32,903 nucleotides of DNA, taken from Nitrospirales bacterium (lineage in GTDB: Bacteria > Nitrospirota > Nitrospiria > Nitrospirales > UBA8639). Below, in pieces: positions 1 through 7,782 of the stretch. Positions within the stretch are counted from its first letter, which is position 1. Each line of letters opens with the position of its first letter. The stretch is from assembly GCA_021603905.1 (NCBI GenBank), contig BQIU01000049.1, positions 1 to 32,903 of the forward strand, written 5' to 3'. The notes under the pieces were generated by a model. The model saw only the letters and a list, made by a program, of their open reading frames with translations. It was not told the origin of the DNA and ran no database searches. The position numbers and the translations under genes were made by a program.

Positions 1-246
1 TGGCTCTTAGAATTGGGAGCCTCCGCGCTGAAAGAAGATCCCAAACTCGAAAAGCTCAAAGGCTTTGTGCAAGATTCAGGAGAAGGCCGATGGATGCTCA
101 TGGATGCCATCGAAAAAGATGTCCCTGTCCCAACCTTATCAACAGCGCTGTTTACACGTTTTCGTTCACGTCAAGAAGAATCGTTTGCGGAAAAAATGCT
201 CGCGGCGCTCCGAAATGCGTTTGGCGGACATAGCGTGAAACGCTAG
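1..246 (+). CDS. gnd: 6-phosphogluconate dehydrogenase, C-terminal end (partial)
   Basis: The reading frame is open from base 1, so the gene begins outside the window; about 81 C-terminal residues are visible. The segment DSGEGRW, the [15 protein letters not shown] stretch and the LRNAFGGH tail are typical of the C-terminal helical domain of 6-phosphogluconate dehydrogenase, which oxidatively decarboxylates 6-phosphogluconate to ribulose 5-phosphate in the cytoplasm. The tail looks most like the short (about 300-330 aa) GndA/YqeC class. The Rossmann domain is missing, so NAD versus NADP preference cannot be judged. The gene stands directly before zwf, which makes the preceding step of the same pathway, and so supports the call. 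Confidence 0.88.
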   Translation, partial: WLLELGASALKEDPKLEKLKGFVQDSGEGRWMLMDAIEKDVPVPTLSTALFTRFRSRQEESFAEKMLAALRNAFGGHSVKR

Positions 247-467
247 AATCACGACAATAAAAATTGACCGAAGCTCCCTGACGTATTAGGGTGAAAAATA
301 GCTCATTTCACTGGCCATTTTTGCATTGATGACGTACAGTCTTCTTTCAGTGAAGACCACTGGTTCACACGTATAGGCTCTGGCCTCATCCTATCCTCTT
401 GTCCTATTATCGTTTTTGCGGGGATGAGCGATTTGTGACATTCGACACTTAAACACAAAGGTCTATC

Positions 468-2021
468 ATGCCAACGACTCCCCCAAGACAACAAACGTCA
501 GACAATCCTGGAACAACCCAATCCGTTATCGCCGATCCCTGCACACTCATTATCTTCGGCGCCTCTGGAGATCTCACCCGTCGTAAGCTGTTACCGGCGA
601 TCTACAATCTGTTGCTCGACGGTCTCCTCCCCGAGAATTATGCCGTGCTTGGACTGGGGGGACGAACGAAAATGAGTGACGAGGCATTCGGAGATATCGC
701 TCGGGAGGGAATCGAGAAATTTTCACGGCAAACGTTGGACGAAGAAAAATGGAAGGACTTTCAACGTCGTTTGTTTTATATGAATGGGCCAATTGATGAT
801 TCCGCGACCTATACCACCATGAAGTCCCGGCTGGAAACGATTGAGTCGACATTCAATTTACCGGGAAATCGTATTTTTTATTTAGCCATCCCTCCGACGA
901 CGTTCAAACCAGCCTGTGAAGGCTTGCACCAGGCAGAACTTATTTACGATGTCAATGACCCTTCACACTATTCCCGTGTGATTGTCGAAAAACCCATCGG
1001 CCGCGACTTAGAATCGGCAAAAGAAATCAATGCGATTACCGGTCAAGTTTTCGACGAATCACAGATCTATCGTATCGACCACTATCTGGGAAAAGAAACC
1101 GTTCAGAACATCATGGTTATGCGCTTTGCCAATGCCATCTTTGAACCAATCTGGAACCATCGTTATATCGATCACATCCAACTCACCGTCAGCGAAGCCG
1201 AAACGCTTGGCACCCGCGCCTCGTACTATGAAGAAGCCGGAGCGTTGCGTGATATGATCCAAAACCACATTTTGCAATTGCTGTGTCTGATTGCGATGGA
1301 ACCCCCCTATTCGCTTGATCCTGATGTCGTCCGCAACGTGAGAATGGATGTCCTGCGCGGCCTTCGACCAATCCGAGGTCAGGACGTTGAACAAATGACC
1401 GTCCGCGCGCAGTACGCCCATGGCACCATTCACGACAAAGAGTTTCCTGGCTATCGGCGGGAAGAAGGAGTTCGCCCTGACTCGACCACTGAGACCTATG
1501 TGGCGTTAAAAGTTTTTGTAGAAAATTGGCGCTGGGCTGGTGTTCCATTTTACATTCGCACCGGAAAAGCCATGCCTAAACGAGCGTCGGAAATCGCCGT
1601 ACAGTTTAAAGACATTCCGCAAATCCTCTTTAATGCCAATCCCAGCATTCCACAAGCCCCTAACTTACTCACCCTCCACATCCAACCCGAAGAAGGTATG
1701 GCCCTGCGCATTATTTCAAAACGTCCGGGCAGCAAAGCCAAAACCCATCCCGTGGAGATGAACTTTAAATATGGTGATGCCTTCGATGCTCCATCGCCAG
1801 AAGCCTACGAACGACTCCTTTTGGATGTCATGACCGGAGATGCCTCGCTTTTCATGCGACGCGATGCAGTCGAAGCCTCCTGGACATGGGTCACCGATAT
1901 CCTCAAAGGATGGGAAGACCATGGAACCAAATGGCTCCCCGAATATCCAGCCGGCACCTGGGGACCTATTGAAGCTGATCGGCTCATCGAAACCGATGGC
2001 CGGAAGTGGCGGCTGGTATAA
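468..2021 (+). CDS. zwf: glucose-6-phosphate 1-dehydrogenase
   Basis: Oxidises glucose 6-phosphate to 6-phosphogluconolactone with reduction of NAD(P)+, the entry step of the oxidative pentose-phosphate pathway. The 517-aa product is of normal family length. The dinucleotide-binding loop FGASGDLTRRK lies at residues 30-40, the EKPIG motif near 174-178, and the substrate-binding/catalytic signature RIDHYLGKE at 202-210. The ATG at 468 is chosen because it gives a short N-terminal extension before the Rossmann strand; only a weak AAAGG-like ribosome-binding site precedes it. It follows gnd by 221 bases in the same direction. No 6-phosphogluconolactonase gene lies between them, so that step must be encoded elsewhere. 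No lesion is seen. Confidence 0.97.
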   Translation: MPTTPPRQQTSDNPGTTQSVIADPCTLIIFGASGDLTRRKLLPAIYNLLLDGLLPENYAVLGLGGRTKMSDEAFGDIAREGIEKFSRQTLDEEKWKDFQRRLFYMNGPIDDSATYTTMKSRLETIESTFNLPGNRIFYLAIPPTTFKPACEGLHQAELIYDVNDPSHYSRVIVEKPIGRDLESAKEINAITGQVFDESQIYRIDHYLGKETVQNIMVMRFANAIFEPIWNHRYIDHIQLTVSEAETLGTRASYYEEAGALRDMIQNHILQLLCLIAMEPPYSLDPDVVRNVRMDVLRGLRPIRGQDVEQMTVRAQYAHGTIHDKEFPGYRREEGVRPDSTTETYVALKVFVENWRWAGVPFYIRTGKAMPKRASEIAVQFKDIPQILFNANPSIPQAPNLLTLHIQPEEGMALRIISKRPGSKAKTHPVEMNFKYGDAFDAPSPEAYERLLLDVMTGDASLFMRRDAVEASWTWVTDILKGWEDHGTKWLPEYPAGTWGPIEADRLIETDGRKWRLV

Positions 2022-2079
2022 GGAATTACTGAATAGACCAGTAAATAGTGTGTCGGATTCCTCAAGCAGTATGACCCAC

Positions 2080-2487
2080 ATGTTCAAGGCCCGTCGGCAT
2101 CAGTTCGTGCTCTTTCACGGAAGGATCCCCGGAAAAAAACGCCCCCCACCTGCTTCATACATTTAGAGAAGATCCGGCCTGCCGTATCTTCCTGTCAACC
2201 GATGCTGGTGGTGTCAGCCTTAACCTGCAACACGCCACGGCCGTTTGCAATGTGGACTTCCCTGGAATCCGGCCGTCCTGAAACAACGCATCGGGCGGTT
2301 CCACCGATTGGGCCAATATCGACCCGTGCAGGGCTACCATTTCATCGCCGAACACACCATCGAACATGACATGTTGGAACTCCTGGCCTTCAAACAATCG
2401 TTGTTTCCCGGTGTGCTGCAAGAAGAACAGGAAGCAATCTTTCTGGTGGCTCGAGACTCAAGCGCTTCATGGATTCGTGGGACATAG
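2080..2487 (+). pseudogene. SNF2-family helicase, C-terminal relic with two frameshifts
   Basis: Three reading frames in sequence give the end of a SNF2/RapA-type helicase domain. From 2080 comes QFVLFHGRIPGKKR; from about 2150 in the next frame FREDPACRIFLSTDAGG and LNLQHA; from about 2260, one base out again, LPWNPAVLKQRIGR and FHRLGQYRPVQ, then TIEHDMLELLAFKQSLF. These are helicase motifs IV to VI in correct order, including the arginine-finger motif QRIGRxHRLGQ. The first frame change falls near the A/C homopolymer runs at 2133-2148. The second, at about 2260-2266, is explained by loss of one C. The ATPase half is absent. It is a dead 3' fragment; whether a complete copy exists elsewhere cannot be seen here. 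Confidence 0.85.
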
Positions 2488-2877
2488 ACGAGAAGTGTAT
2501 CGAGAGAAGTAACTCGCGGGATTCCGCGCAATCCCATAGAGCTTTATACCTACAATGGCAATAATGACAGGCGTCAACCATAGATTGTGAAGCAAGCGTG
2601 TTGACCTCCCACCAGGACTATCGTGGGATCGGGCAAATAGGACTGATTCCCGTGTTTGGAATGAGTGAACGGCAACAAACTGTCAAGATCAACGATGTCC
2701 AGTTGGGACCTGAGCGACGGCAAGGGAGAAGGTAGGCTAACGAGCGAAATCGAGCATCGCGCGCATTTACTCTCCCTATTTATTCAGTCCCATTAGTTGA
2801 CTCTCACTGCCTTGTAACATACGATTTCAATGTTACTCACCTGTCATGTGGGGAGGTTGGTTTTGTCTACATCTGTC
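2488..2877. other. intergenic stretch without recognisable gene
   Basis: About 390 bases between the helicase relic and the antitoxin gene. Short open frames exist on both strands, but none shows a motif I recognise. Its position between two decayed genes suggests residual accessory DNA. Confidence 0.5.
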
Positions 2878-3060
2878 ATGATGCAAGTGCAGCCAGAGAC
2901 TATTATTCAAGCTGTCAAGCAAATGAAAAAAAAACAACGCGATGCTTTTCTAGAAGACCTCTTAGCTTCGACTTCACCCGACTATTTAGTCAGCATCAGA
3001 GAGGCGAGAGCTCAATATAAAAAAGGAAAAGTGAAGACGTTGAAAGAGGCGTTTGGATAG
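2878..3060 (+). CDS. small antitoxin-like protein paired with RelE-type toxin relic
   Basis: A 60-aa protein starting MMQVQPETIIQAVKQMKK and ending KVKTLKEAFG. It is hydrophilic and helical, with an acidic LEDLLA patch and a lysine-rich tail, in the style of RelB/ParD-like antitoxins that bind the toxin and the operator. The start is uncertain: ATGs at 2878 and 2881 lack a well-placed ribosome-binding site, whereas a GGGGAGG near 2851 would serve an upstream TTG, adding a few residues. The stop TAG overlaps the GTG start of the downstream toxin frame (TAGTG), the usual coupled arrangement. The family is inferred mostly from context, because the sequence alone is not diagnostic. Confidence 0.6.
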   Translation: MMQVQPETIIQAVKQMKKKQRDAFLEDLLASTSPDYLVSIREARAQYKKGKVKTLKEAFG

Positions 3061-3313
3061 TGACGTTTCACTATCTTATTACCCATCGGGCACTTAAAGA
3101 TCTCAAAAAATTGATGCCTCGACAAAAACCCGACTTCACAACGCTCTCCTTCGATTTCAATCTGCCCCCCTCAAACATGCCGAGAAACTGACGGATTCTC
3201 AACTTGGATCTTACCGGTTTCGAGTTGGGGATTACCGTATTATTTTTGATCTTGTCGAGTCAGAAATTGTGGTATTACGTATAGGCCATCGACGGGAAAT
3301 TTATCGAACGTAA
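3060..3313 (+). pseudogene. RelE/ParE-superfamily toxin, frameshifted
   Basis: The GTG at 3060 opens VTFHYLITHRALKDLKKL, typical of the first strand and helix of RelE-fold mRNA interferases. The frame then runs into a stop. From about 3140, one base out of frame, the protein resumes: LLRFQSAPLKHAEKL, then SYRFRVGDYRIIFDL and VLRIGHRREIYR up to TAA at 3311. The SYRFRVGDYRIIF and IGHRREIY blocks are the classical C-terminal RelE signature with its Arg-rich active face. Loss of a single base near 3137-3142 explains the break. The toxin should be inactive, leaving the upstream antitoxin alone. It overlaps the antitoxin stop by one base. Confidence 0.85.
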
Positions 3314-3541
3314 GTTGAGCGATTATGGATGAGATGTGCCAAGCCTTGGGATGCCAAAAACGCTGGCGCGAAAGTTTGGTGCAGTTCGCCATGAAAAATC
3401 GCTCAATTGAGGTGAAAGGCCGTCCAGATAACATTTGTCACACAACAGAGAAGAATCAGACAAGCAATAGTTGCAGATCTCATCCTCTTGGATGCGCCAG
3501 CTTTCGCGTTTTCCTTCTTAAGTCTCTCAGGGAAACCCTTC

Positions 3542-3703
3542 CTATTTTCCTGCAAAAATACTTTTCATGTAGGTTCCAAAATCCTTGTCTGTCAAGGGAT
3601 ACAGACCATTCCGGACACCCAACTTTTTGAGAACGAGCATGCTTCCGTCGACAGAGTATTGGATGATGACCCCACGATACTTGAGTGAAGCGGATAGTTC
3701 CAT
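3542..3703 (-). CDS. small hypothetical protein, 53 aa
   Basis: An ATG at 3703 on the minus strand opens a 53-aa frame beginning MELSASLKYRGVIIQYSV and containing LVLKKLGVRNGLYPLTD. The alternation of hydrophobic and charged residues and the compact two-strand look suggest real or formerly real coding sequence, but I do not recognise the family and there is no clear ribosome-binding site. The frame remains open upstream towards the transposase relic, so it could be the tail of a larger decayed gene. The rest of 3314-3734 shows nothing I can name. Confidence 0.3.
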   Translation of the reverse strand: MELSASLKYRGVIIQYSVDGSMLVLKKLGVRNGLYPLTDKDFGTYMKSIFAGK

Positions 3704-3734
3704 AAGAGTATTATGAAACAAGCGAATTGACCCC

Positions 3735-4352
3735 CTATTCGAGCTTCTTGAGAAAACGCTCGCTCCCACACGGCAAGCCTTTTTCGATATGGCGTCGAAT
3801 CACGGTCAGCTTCTCCGGCTCATCGCCTTCCGCTAACCAGCTTGCCCAATCGTAGATGGCATTGAACTGGGCCCACCACCCCGCTTTGGTCGTAAGGACC
3901 GGATCTTCTCGGATATGACAATGCGCCGCGGCACTGGACCAGCGATAGCGTTCGGCCTTGAGCACCAGACCAGCTCGTACCGGATTCCGTTCTACATTCC
4001 GGATCGTGGCCCACAGATACGTGTCGGCCATCGGATCGGAAAAATACCGCCCTTGGCAGACATGGCCCTTGAACCCCCGTTGTCGATTGAAGCGTTGCGC
4101 TTAGCGCAATATGTAAGGGCTTGAGGACGCGTTCAAGCGCGGCTTCGGTGGCGGGAACGGCCACCAGATGAAGATGATTGCTCATCAGACAATAGGCCAG
4201 GATCTCCAGGGCGTGCTGCTGACAATACCTCACCAACCACGCCGGTAGAGTTCACGATCATCGTCGGTCAAAAAGATATCTTCCTGACGGTTGCCCCGTT
4301 GAGTAAGATGATGAGGCACCTTGGCAACGACGGTTCTCGCAACTCGGAGCAT
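3735..4352 (-). pseudogene. REP-associated tyrosine transposase (Y1/HUH family), broken
   Basis: On the minus strand an ATG at 4352 starts MLRVARTVVAKVPHHLTQ followed by RGNRQEDIFLTDDDREL, the standard opening of REP-associated Y1 transposases (single-strand HUH nucleases that act at REP hairpins). Near 4243 the frame shifts and continues as WLVRYCQQHALEILAY and CLMSNHLHLVAVP, containing the His-hydrophobic-His metal motif (HLHL). Near 4110 it shifts again, and the conserved helix reads L-R-stop-A-Q-R-F-N with TAA where a Tyr is expected, then GHVCQGRYFSDPMADTYLW and RNPVRAGLV to the TAG at 3735. Two frameshifts plus one nonsense codon make it non-functional. That helix is near where Y1 enzymes carry the nucleophilic Tyr, but I cannot say the lost Tyr is the catalytic one. 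Confidence 0.88.
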
Positions 4353-4587
4353 ATACAAAGAATACTACAGCGGACCTCATAAAGGGTTGCGTCCACTTTT
4401 TGAGGCTATTGCCGTTTAGCCTTCTAACGAATATCGTCAAACATTCTGCCAGATGGGTCTCAGACGTCAAGAAAGCAGAAATAGAAAAAAGGCAACAAAG
4501 TACTTTTCATGAATGCCGCTCACCACATTCCATCATTTCATAAACAAGTATCCCCTCTTGGATTGTGCCCAGGTTCTCTCACGAGGA

Positions 4588-5001
4588 TTAAGAAACGGCG
4601 GGAAGGACGATCAGTTCGGAGTATTTGGCTATATTCGAAAAATCACGGTCGGCGGTTAATATCGGAAACCCATGGCTTATACAAACCGCGGCAATTAAAA
4701 AGTCTAAAGGACTGGCTTGTACGCCGTTAGATCGACAAGCATTCCTTAGTTGTGCGGCTTCAATATAGGTCTCACGATTCAGAACAAGAAGAGGAAACGA
4801 CTCAAGCAGTTTAATAAGACGATGAAAATTTTCTAGAGTTTTCACCCCATCTAAAAGTTCTTGAAGAATGTTCCCGATTAAAAACACACCATCTTCTTGG
4901 TTAATGTGAAACCGAAAGGCCTGCACAAACACGTTGCCTTCGTCTACTCGAGGACGACGAAGGACCAACGACCATACTGAGGTATCAACGACGAGATTCA
5001 C
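4588..5001 (-). CDS. vapC: VapC-type PIN-domain ribonuclease toxin
   Basis: The 137-aa product from GTG 5001 begins NLVVDTSVWSLVLRR, the first acidic residue of a PIN nuclease active site on strand 1. It continues with NILQELLDGV (second acidic position), PLDFLIAAV (third) and LTADRDFSNIAKYSEL (C-terminal acidic motif), the four-acid layout of VapC endoribonucleases, usually tRNA or rRNA cleaving. The GTG is chosen because it sits right before strand 1; a longer frame to 5046 would only add residues overlapping the antitoxin. It overlaps the end of the upstream antitoxin by 17 bases, indicating translational coupling. No damage is visible, so the module is probably active. Confidence 0.88.
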   Translation of the reverse strand: MNLVVDTSVWSLVLRRPRVDEGNVFVQAFRFHINQEDGVFLIGNILQELLDGVKTLENFHRLIKLLESFPLLVLNRETYIEAAQLRNACRSNGVQASPLDFLIAAVCISHGFPILTADRDFSNIAKYSELIVLPAVS

Positions 5002-5197
5002 GATCCTGCCGGTCTGTCTTGTAGTCCCAATTATCCTGAAACTCAATAGATCCCATGGCCCTTAAGATTTTCTTTTGTTGGCGACGTTGAATGAATTCCT
5101 CCAATGCCTTCGTCACAGTTTCTTTCTTGGTGCGAAGACCGCCAGCCCTAAGAGCCTTTTTTAAGAGAGCATCTTCAATAGCTAGGTTTGTAGGCAT
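4985..5197 (-). CDS. vapB: VapB-type antitoxin
   Basis: A 70-aa protein starting at ATG 5197 with an excellent ribosome-binding site (GGAGGAGG) just upstream. The N-terminus MPTNLAIEDALLKKAL and the following LRTKKETVTKALEEFIQRR match the VapB type with a ribbon-helix-helix DNA-binding half (compare the common TNIxIDDxLxxxAL and TKKExVxxAL motifs). The C-terminal IEFQDNWDYKTDRQDRE is an acidic/aromatic toxin-wrapping tail. It lies directly upstream of vapC with a 17-base overlap. A perfect palindrome immediately upstream of the ribosome-binding site is the likely autoregulatory operator. Confidence 0.85.
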   Translation of the reverse strand: MPTNLAIEDALLKKALRAGGLRTKKETVTKALEEFIQRRQQKKILRAMGSIEFQDNWDYKTDRQDRESRR

Positions 5198-5208
5198 TTC
5201 CTCCTCCA

Positions 5209-5225
5209 TGTGTAAGTCTTACACA
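5209..5225. promoter_or_regulatory. palindromic operator candidate of vapBC
   Basis: TGTGTAAGTCTTACACA is a perfect inverted repeat with 8-base arms and one central base. It is 12 bases upstream of the vapB start codon, just behind the ribosome-binding site. Ribbon-helix-helix antitoxins commonly bind such sites to repress their own operon, so this is the natural VapB/VapBC operator by position; binding itself is inferred. Confidence 0.6.
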
Positions 5226-5405
5226 AAAATACTACTCAAACAACGTCTTACTGTCAAACTGACCGACCACTTGAGATGACGCAAGAAAGATCCTGCTCTT
5301 TGCACTCCCTCCATCGTTCTTCCTTAGATTTTCCATGGTTTCCGATTAAGTCATGTCAATCTGGCACTCTCAAGGGCTCGGTTGGGTTTACCGACAAGAG
5401 AAAAC

Positions 5406-6287
5406 ATGACTCCTCCTATGTCCATCGAGACAAAGAAAGACGAAGAAATCCTGAAAAAACTTCGGGGGCATATTCTTGATCAGTTGGAACGAGACAAACT
5501 GGACCTCCCCCTGTTGCCGCAAGTGGCCAATCAGGTGTTGACCGCCTCAGGTGACCCCAACGCCGATGTCGCAAAACTGTCAACACTCATCCAGCAGGAT
5601 CAAGCTTTAGCCGGCCAACTCTTACGAATTGCCAATTCACCAGCGTATCTTCCTCGATCTCCGATCGTCTCATTGCAACAAGCCATTGCCTGGCTTGGAT
5701 TGAATATGCTCTCCGGTATCGCATTTTCCATATCAGTCCAATCAGGCATCTTCAACATTAAAGGCTATGAAAAGCCGGTTAAAGACCTGTGGCGTCATGC
5801 TTTGACCACAGGATTATATGGGAAAGAAATTGCTCGAAAAATTCGACATAATGTCGAAAACGCCTTTCTCTGCGGATTGCTCCATAGTATTGGGAAACCC
5901 GTCGTGCTGCATACGATTCTCGGCATGCGAAAAACCGATGAAATCCCCATACCCTGGTCCATCATGGAGCAACTCATGAAAGACTGTCATGTGGAATTGG
6001 GGGCGTCGCTCGCGAAAAGCTGGGAACTCCCGGAACCTGTGTGCGAGGCCATTCTTTTGTATCAAGATCACACGTACGCCCAAGCCACTTCTCCGACCAA
6101 AGGCGCGATCATTACCTGCCTGGCAGATCATATCGCCTCGTTTCACCTCAACTCGCAATCCATGGACGAAAAAACTCTTCGAACCCGACCTGTCATACAA
6201 GATTTAAATTTCTATCCTGAAGACATGGATGCCTTACTGGCATTACATGACTCCATCCATGCCAGTGTGGAATGCATGATCTTATGA
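5406..6287 (+). CDS. HDOD-domain signalling protein
   Basis: A 293-aa protein that is almost entirely one HDOD domain: DLPLLPQVANQVL at about 28-40, IQQDQALAGQLLRIANSP near 64-81, ISLxxAIAWLGLNMLSGI-like helices following, and GLLHSIGKPVVL around 158-169. HDOD proteins are HD-superfamily members lacking full metal ligands (here HSIGK replaces HDIGK), generally regulatory rather than phosphohydrolases. The start at ATG 5406 is preferred over an upstream TTG at 5382; an internal ATG at 5418 is also possible. Its stop overlaps the sthA start as ATGA, so the two are translationally coupled. That coupling suggests, without proving, a role in controlling redox metabolism. Confidence 0.85.
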   Translation: MTPPMSIETKKDEEILKKLRGHILDQLERDKLDLPLLPQVANQVLTASGDPNADVAKLSTLIQQDQALAGQLLRIANSPAYLPRSPIVSLQQAIAWLGLNMLSGIAFSISVQSGIFNIKGYEKPVKDLWRHALTTGLYGKEIARKIRHNVENAFLCGLLHSIGKPVVLHTILGMRKTDEIPIPWSIMEQLMKDCHVELGASLAKSWELPEPVCEAILLYQDHTYAQATSPTKGAIITCLADHIASFHLNSQSMDEKTLRTRPVIQDLNFYPEDMDALLALHDSIHASVECMIL

Positions 6288-7678
6288 GTCTCAACACCCA
6301 CTATGACATCGTCGTAATCGGCAGCGGGCCGGCTGGCCAAAAAGCCGCCATCCAAGGGGCCAAAGCCGGAAAGCGCGTCGCCCTTATCGAACAGAATCGG
6401 GAAGTGGGAGGTTCCTGCGTGTACCATGGAACCATCCCTAGCAAAACCCTACGAGAAAGTGCCCTACAGATCATTCGGTTTCAACAAACCACCGAAGTCT
6501 TTGAATTTAAAATGCGAGACGACATCAAAATCGCCAGTCTCATGAAACGGCTCAACCATGTCGTCAATGCCCATAGCACATTCATGAACGAACAGATCAA
6601 CCGGAATAATATTGATCGGTTTCATGGTCGCGCCAAATTTCTTTCTGATCGGGAAGTTACCATCCAGGGCATTGACGGCAAACCCACTATCCTGAGCGCT
6701 AATTTCATCGTTGTGGGAACTGGATCAAGCCCTCGCGTCCCAGACAACATTCCGGTGGATCATGAACATATTTTAGATAGCGATTCCATTCTCTCGCTCG
6801 TCTACCTTCCCAAATCCCTCACGGTCTTAGGAGGCGGCGTCATCGCCAGTGAATATGCCTCGATCTTTGCCCTCTTAGGCGTCCAAGTCACAATGATTGA
6901 CTCGGCAGACCGTCCGCTTCGGTTTCTGGACAAAGAACTCACTGATGAATTTTGTGGAGCTTTTCAGGACAGTGGAGGAGAGTATCAGGGGGACCAAAAG
7001 ATTCAAGAAGCCCACTGGGACGGCTACTCCAATGTCGTCACGGTACTGAAAAATGGGAAAACCATTCAAAGCGAAAAGTTACTGGTTGCTCTCGGGCGTA
7101 TCGCCAACATTAAGAATTTGAATATTGAAGTCGCCGGGCTTTCGGCGACTAATCGAGGACTTATCCCCGTGAATGCACAATGCCAAACAACGATCCCGCA
7201 CATCTATGCGGTAGGCGATGTCATTGGCCCTCCATCCTTAGCCTCTTCCTCGATGGAACAAGGACGGCGAGCCGTCTGTCATGCGTTAGGGTTAGATCCA
7301 GGCGTCAATCCTGAAAACATTCCCATGGGTATCTACACTATCCCGGAAATGTCCAGCGTCGGGCTGAGCGAACAGGAAGTGATCGAGAAATATGGAGGGG
7401 CGATTGTTGGGCGGGCAAAATTCAATGAAATTGCACGAGGTCAAATTTCGGGAATGACCATCGGACTCTTAAAGATGGTCGCTGACCCAAAAGGCGAATA
7501 CCTGCTCGGCGTCCACATCGTCGGAGAAGGCGCCACCGAACTCATTCACATTGGCCAGATGGGGTTGCTGCATGACGTCAAAATAGATAGTTTTGTCGAA
7601 AATATTTTCAACTTCCCGACCCTCGCCGAAGCTTACCGCGTCGCTGCACTCGACATTACCAAACAACGTCGTCGATAA
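6284..7678 (+). CDS. sthA: soluble pyridine nucleotide transhydrogenase
   Basis: Transfers hydride between NADPH and NAD+ in the cytoplasm (Si-specific, FAD-dependent). The 464-aa flavoprotein has an N-terminal FAD-binding loop IGSGPAGQ (residues 12-19), a GGSCVYHGTIPSK block at 42-54, a second nucleotide loop LGGGVIASEYASIF, and a GRIANIKNL/AVGDVIG segment near the FAD. In disulfide reductases the block would read CxxxxC; here the second Cys is Thr50, as in E. coli SthA, so it cannot form the redox disulfide. This separates it from lipoamide dehydrogenase and mercuric reductase. ATG 6284 overlaps the HDOD stop (ATGA); an ATG at 6272 would add four residues. It sits among pentose-phosphate genes, fitting NADPH disposal. 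Confidence 0.92.
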   Translation: MSLNTHYDIVVIGSGPAGQKAAIQGAKAGKRVALIEQNREVGGSCVYHGTIPSKTLRESALQIIRFQQTTEVFEFKMRDDIKIASLMKRLNHVVNAHSTFMNEQINRNNIDRFHGRAKFLSDREVTIQGIDGKPTILSANFIVVGTGSSPRVPDNIPVDHEHILDSDSILSLVYLPKSLTVLGGGVIASEYASIFALLGVQVTMIDSADRPLRFLDKELTDEFCGAFQDSGGEYQGDQKIQEAHWDGYSNVVTVLKNGKTIQSEKLLVALGRIANIKNLNIEVAGLSATNRGLIPVNAQCQTTIPHIYAVGDVIGPPSLASSSMEQGRRAVCHALGLDPGVNPENIPMGIYTIPEMSSVGLSEQEVIEKYGGAIVGRAKFNEIARGQISGMTIGLLKMVADPKGEYLLGVHIVGEGATELIHIGQMGLLHDVKIDSFVENIFNFPTLAEAYRVAALDITKQRRR

Positions 7679-7782
7679 CGCTTTTCCTTCACTCTTCAAT
7701 TTGACGTATGGAACCGTACCGGATCTCTCAAAAATTCAACCCAAGATCCTTCATAGTAAACACCTGATCGAACACCACCAAA

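Noticed and set aside
2080..4352. Sequencing or assembly errors as the cause of all frameshifts
   Set aside because: All long core genes in the window read without a break, while breaks cluster in accessory genes and include nonsense substitutions. Single homopolymer-associated shifts could still be errors.
6284..7678. Dihydrolipoamide dehydrogenase or mercuric reductase
   Set aside because: The second active-site Cys is Thr (CVYHGT), so the redox disulfide cannot form; this is the Sth pattern.
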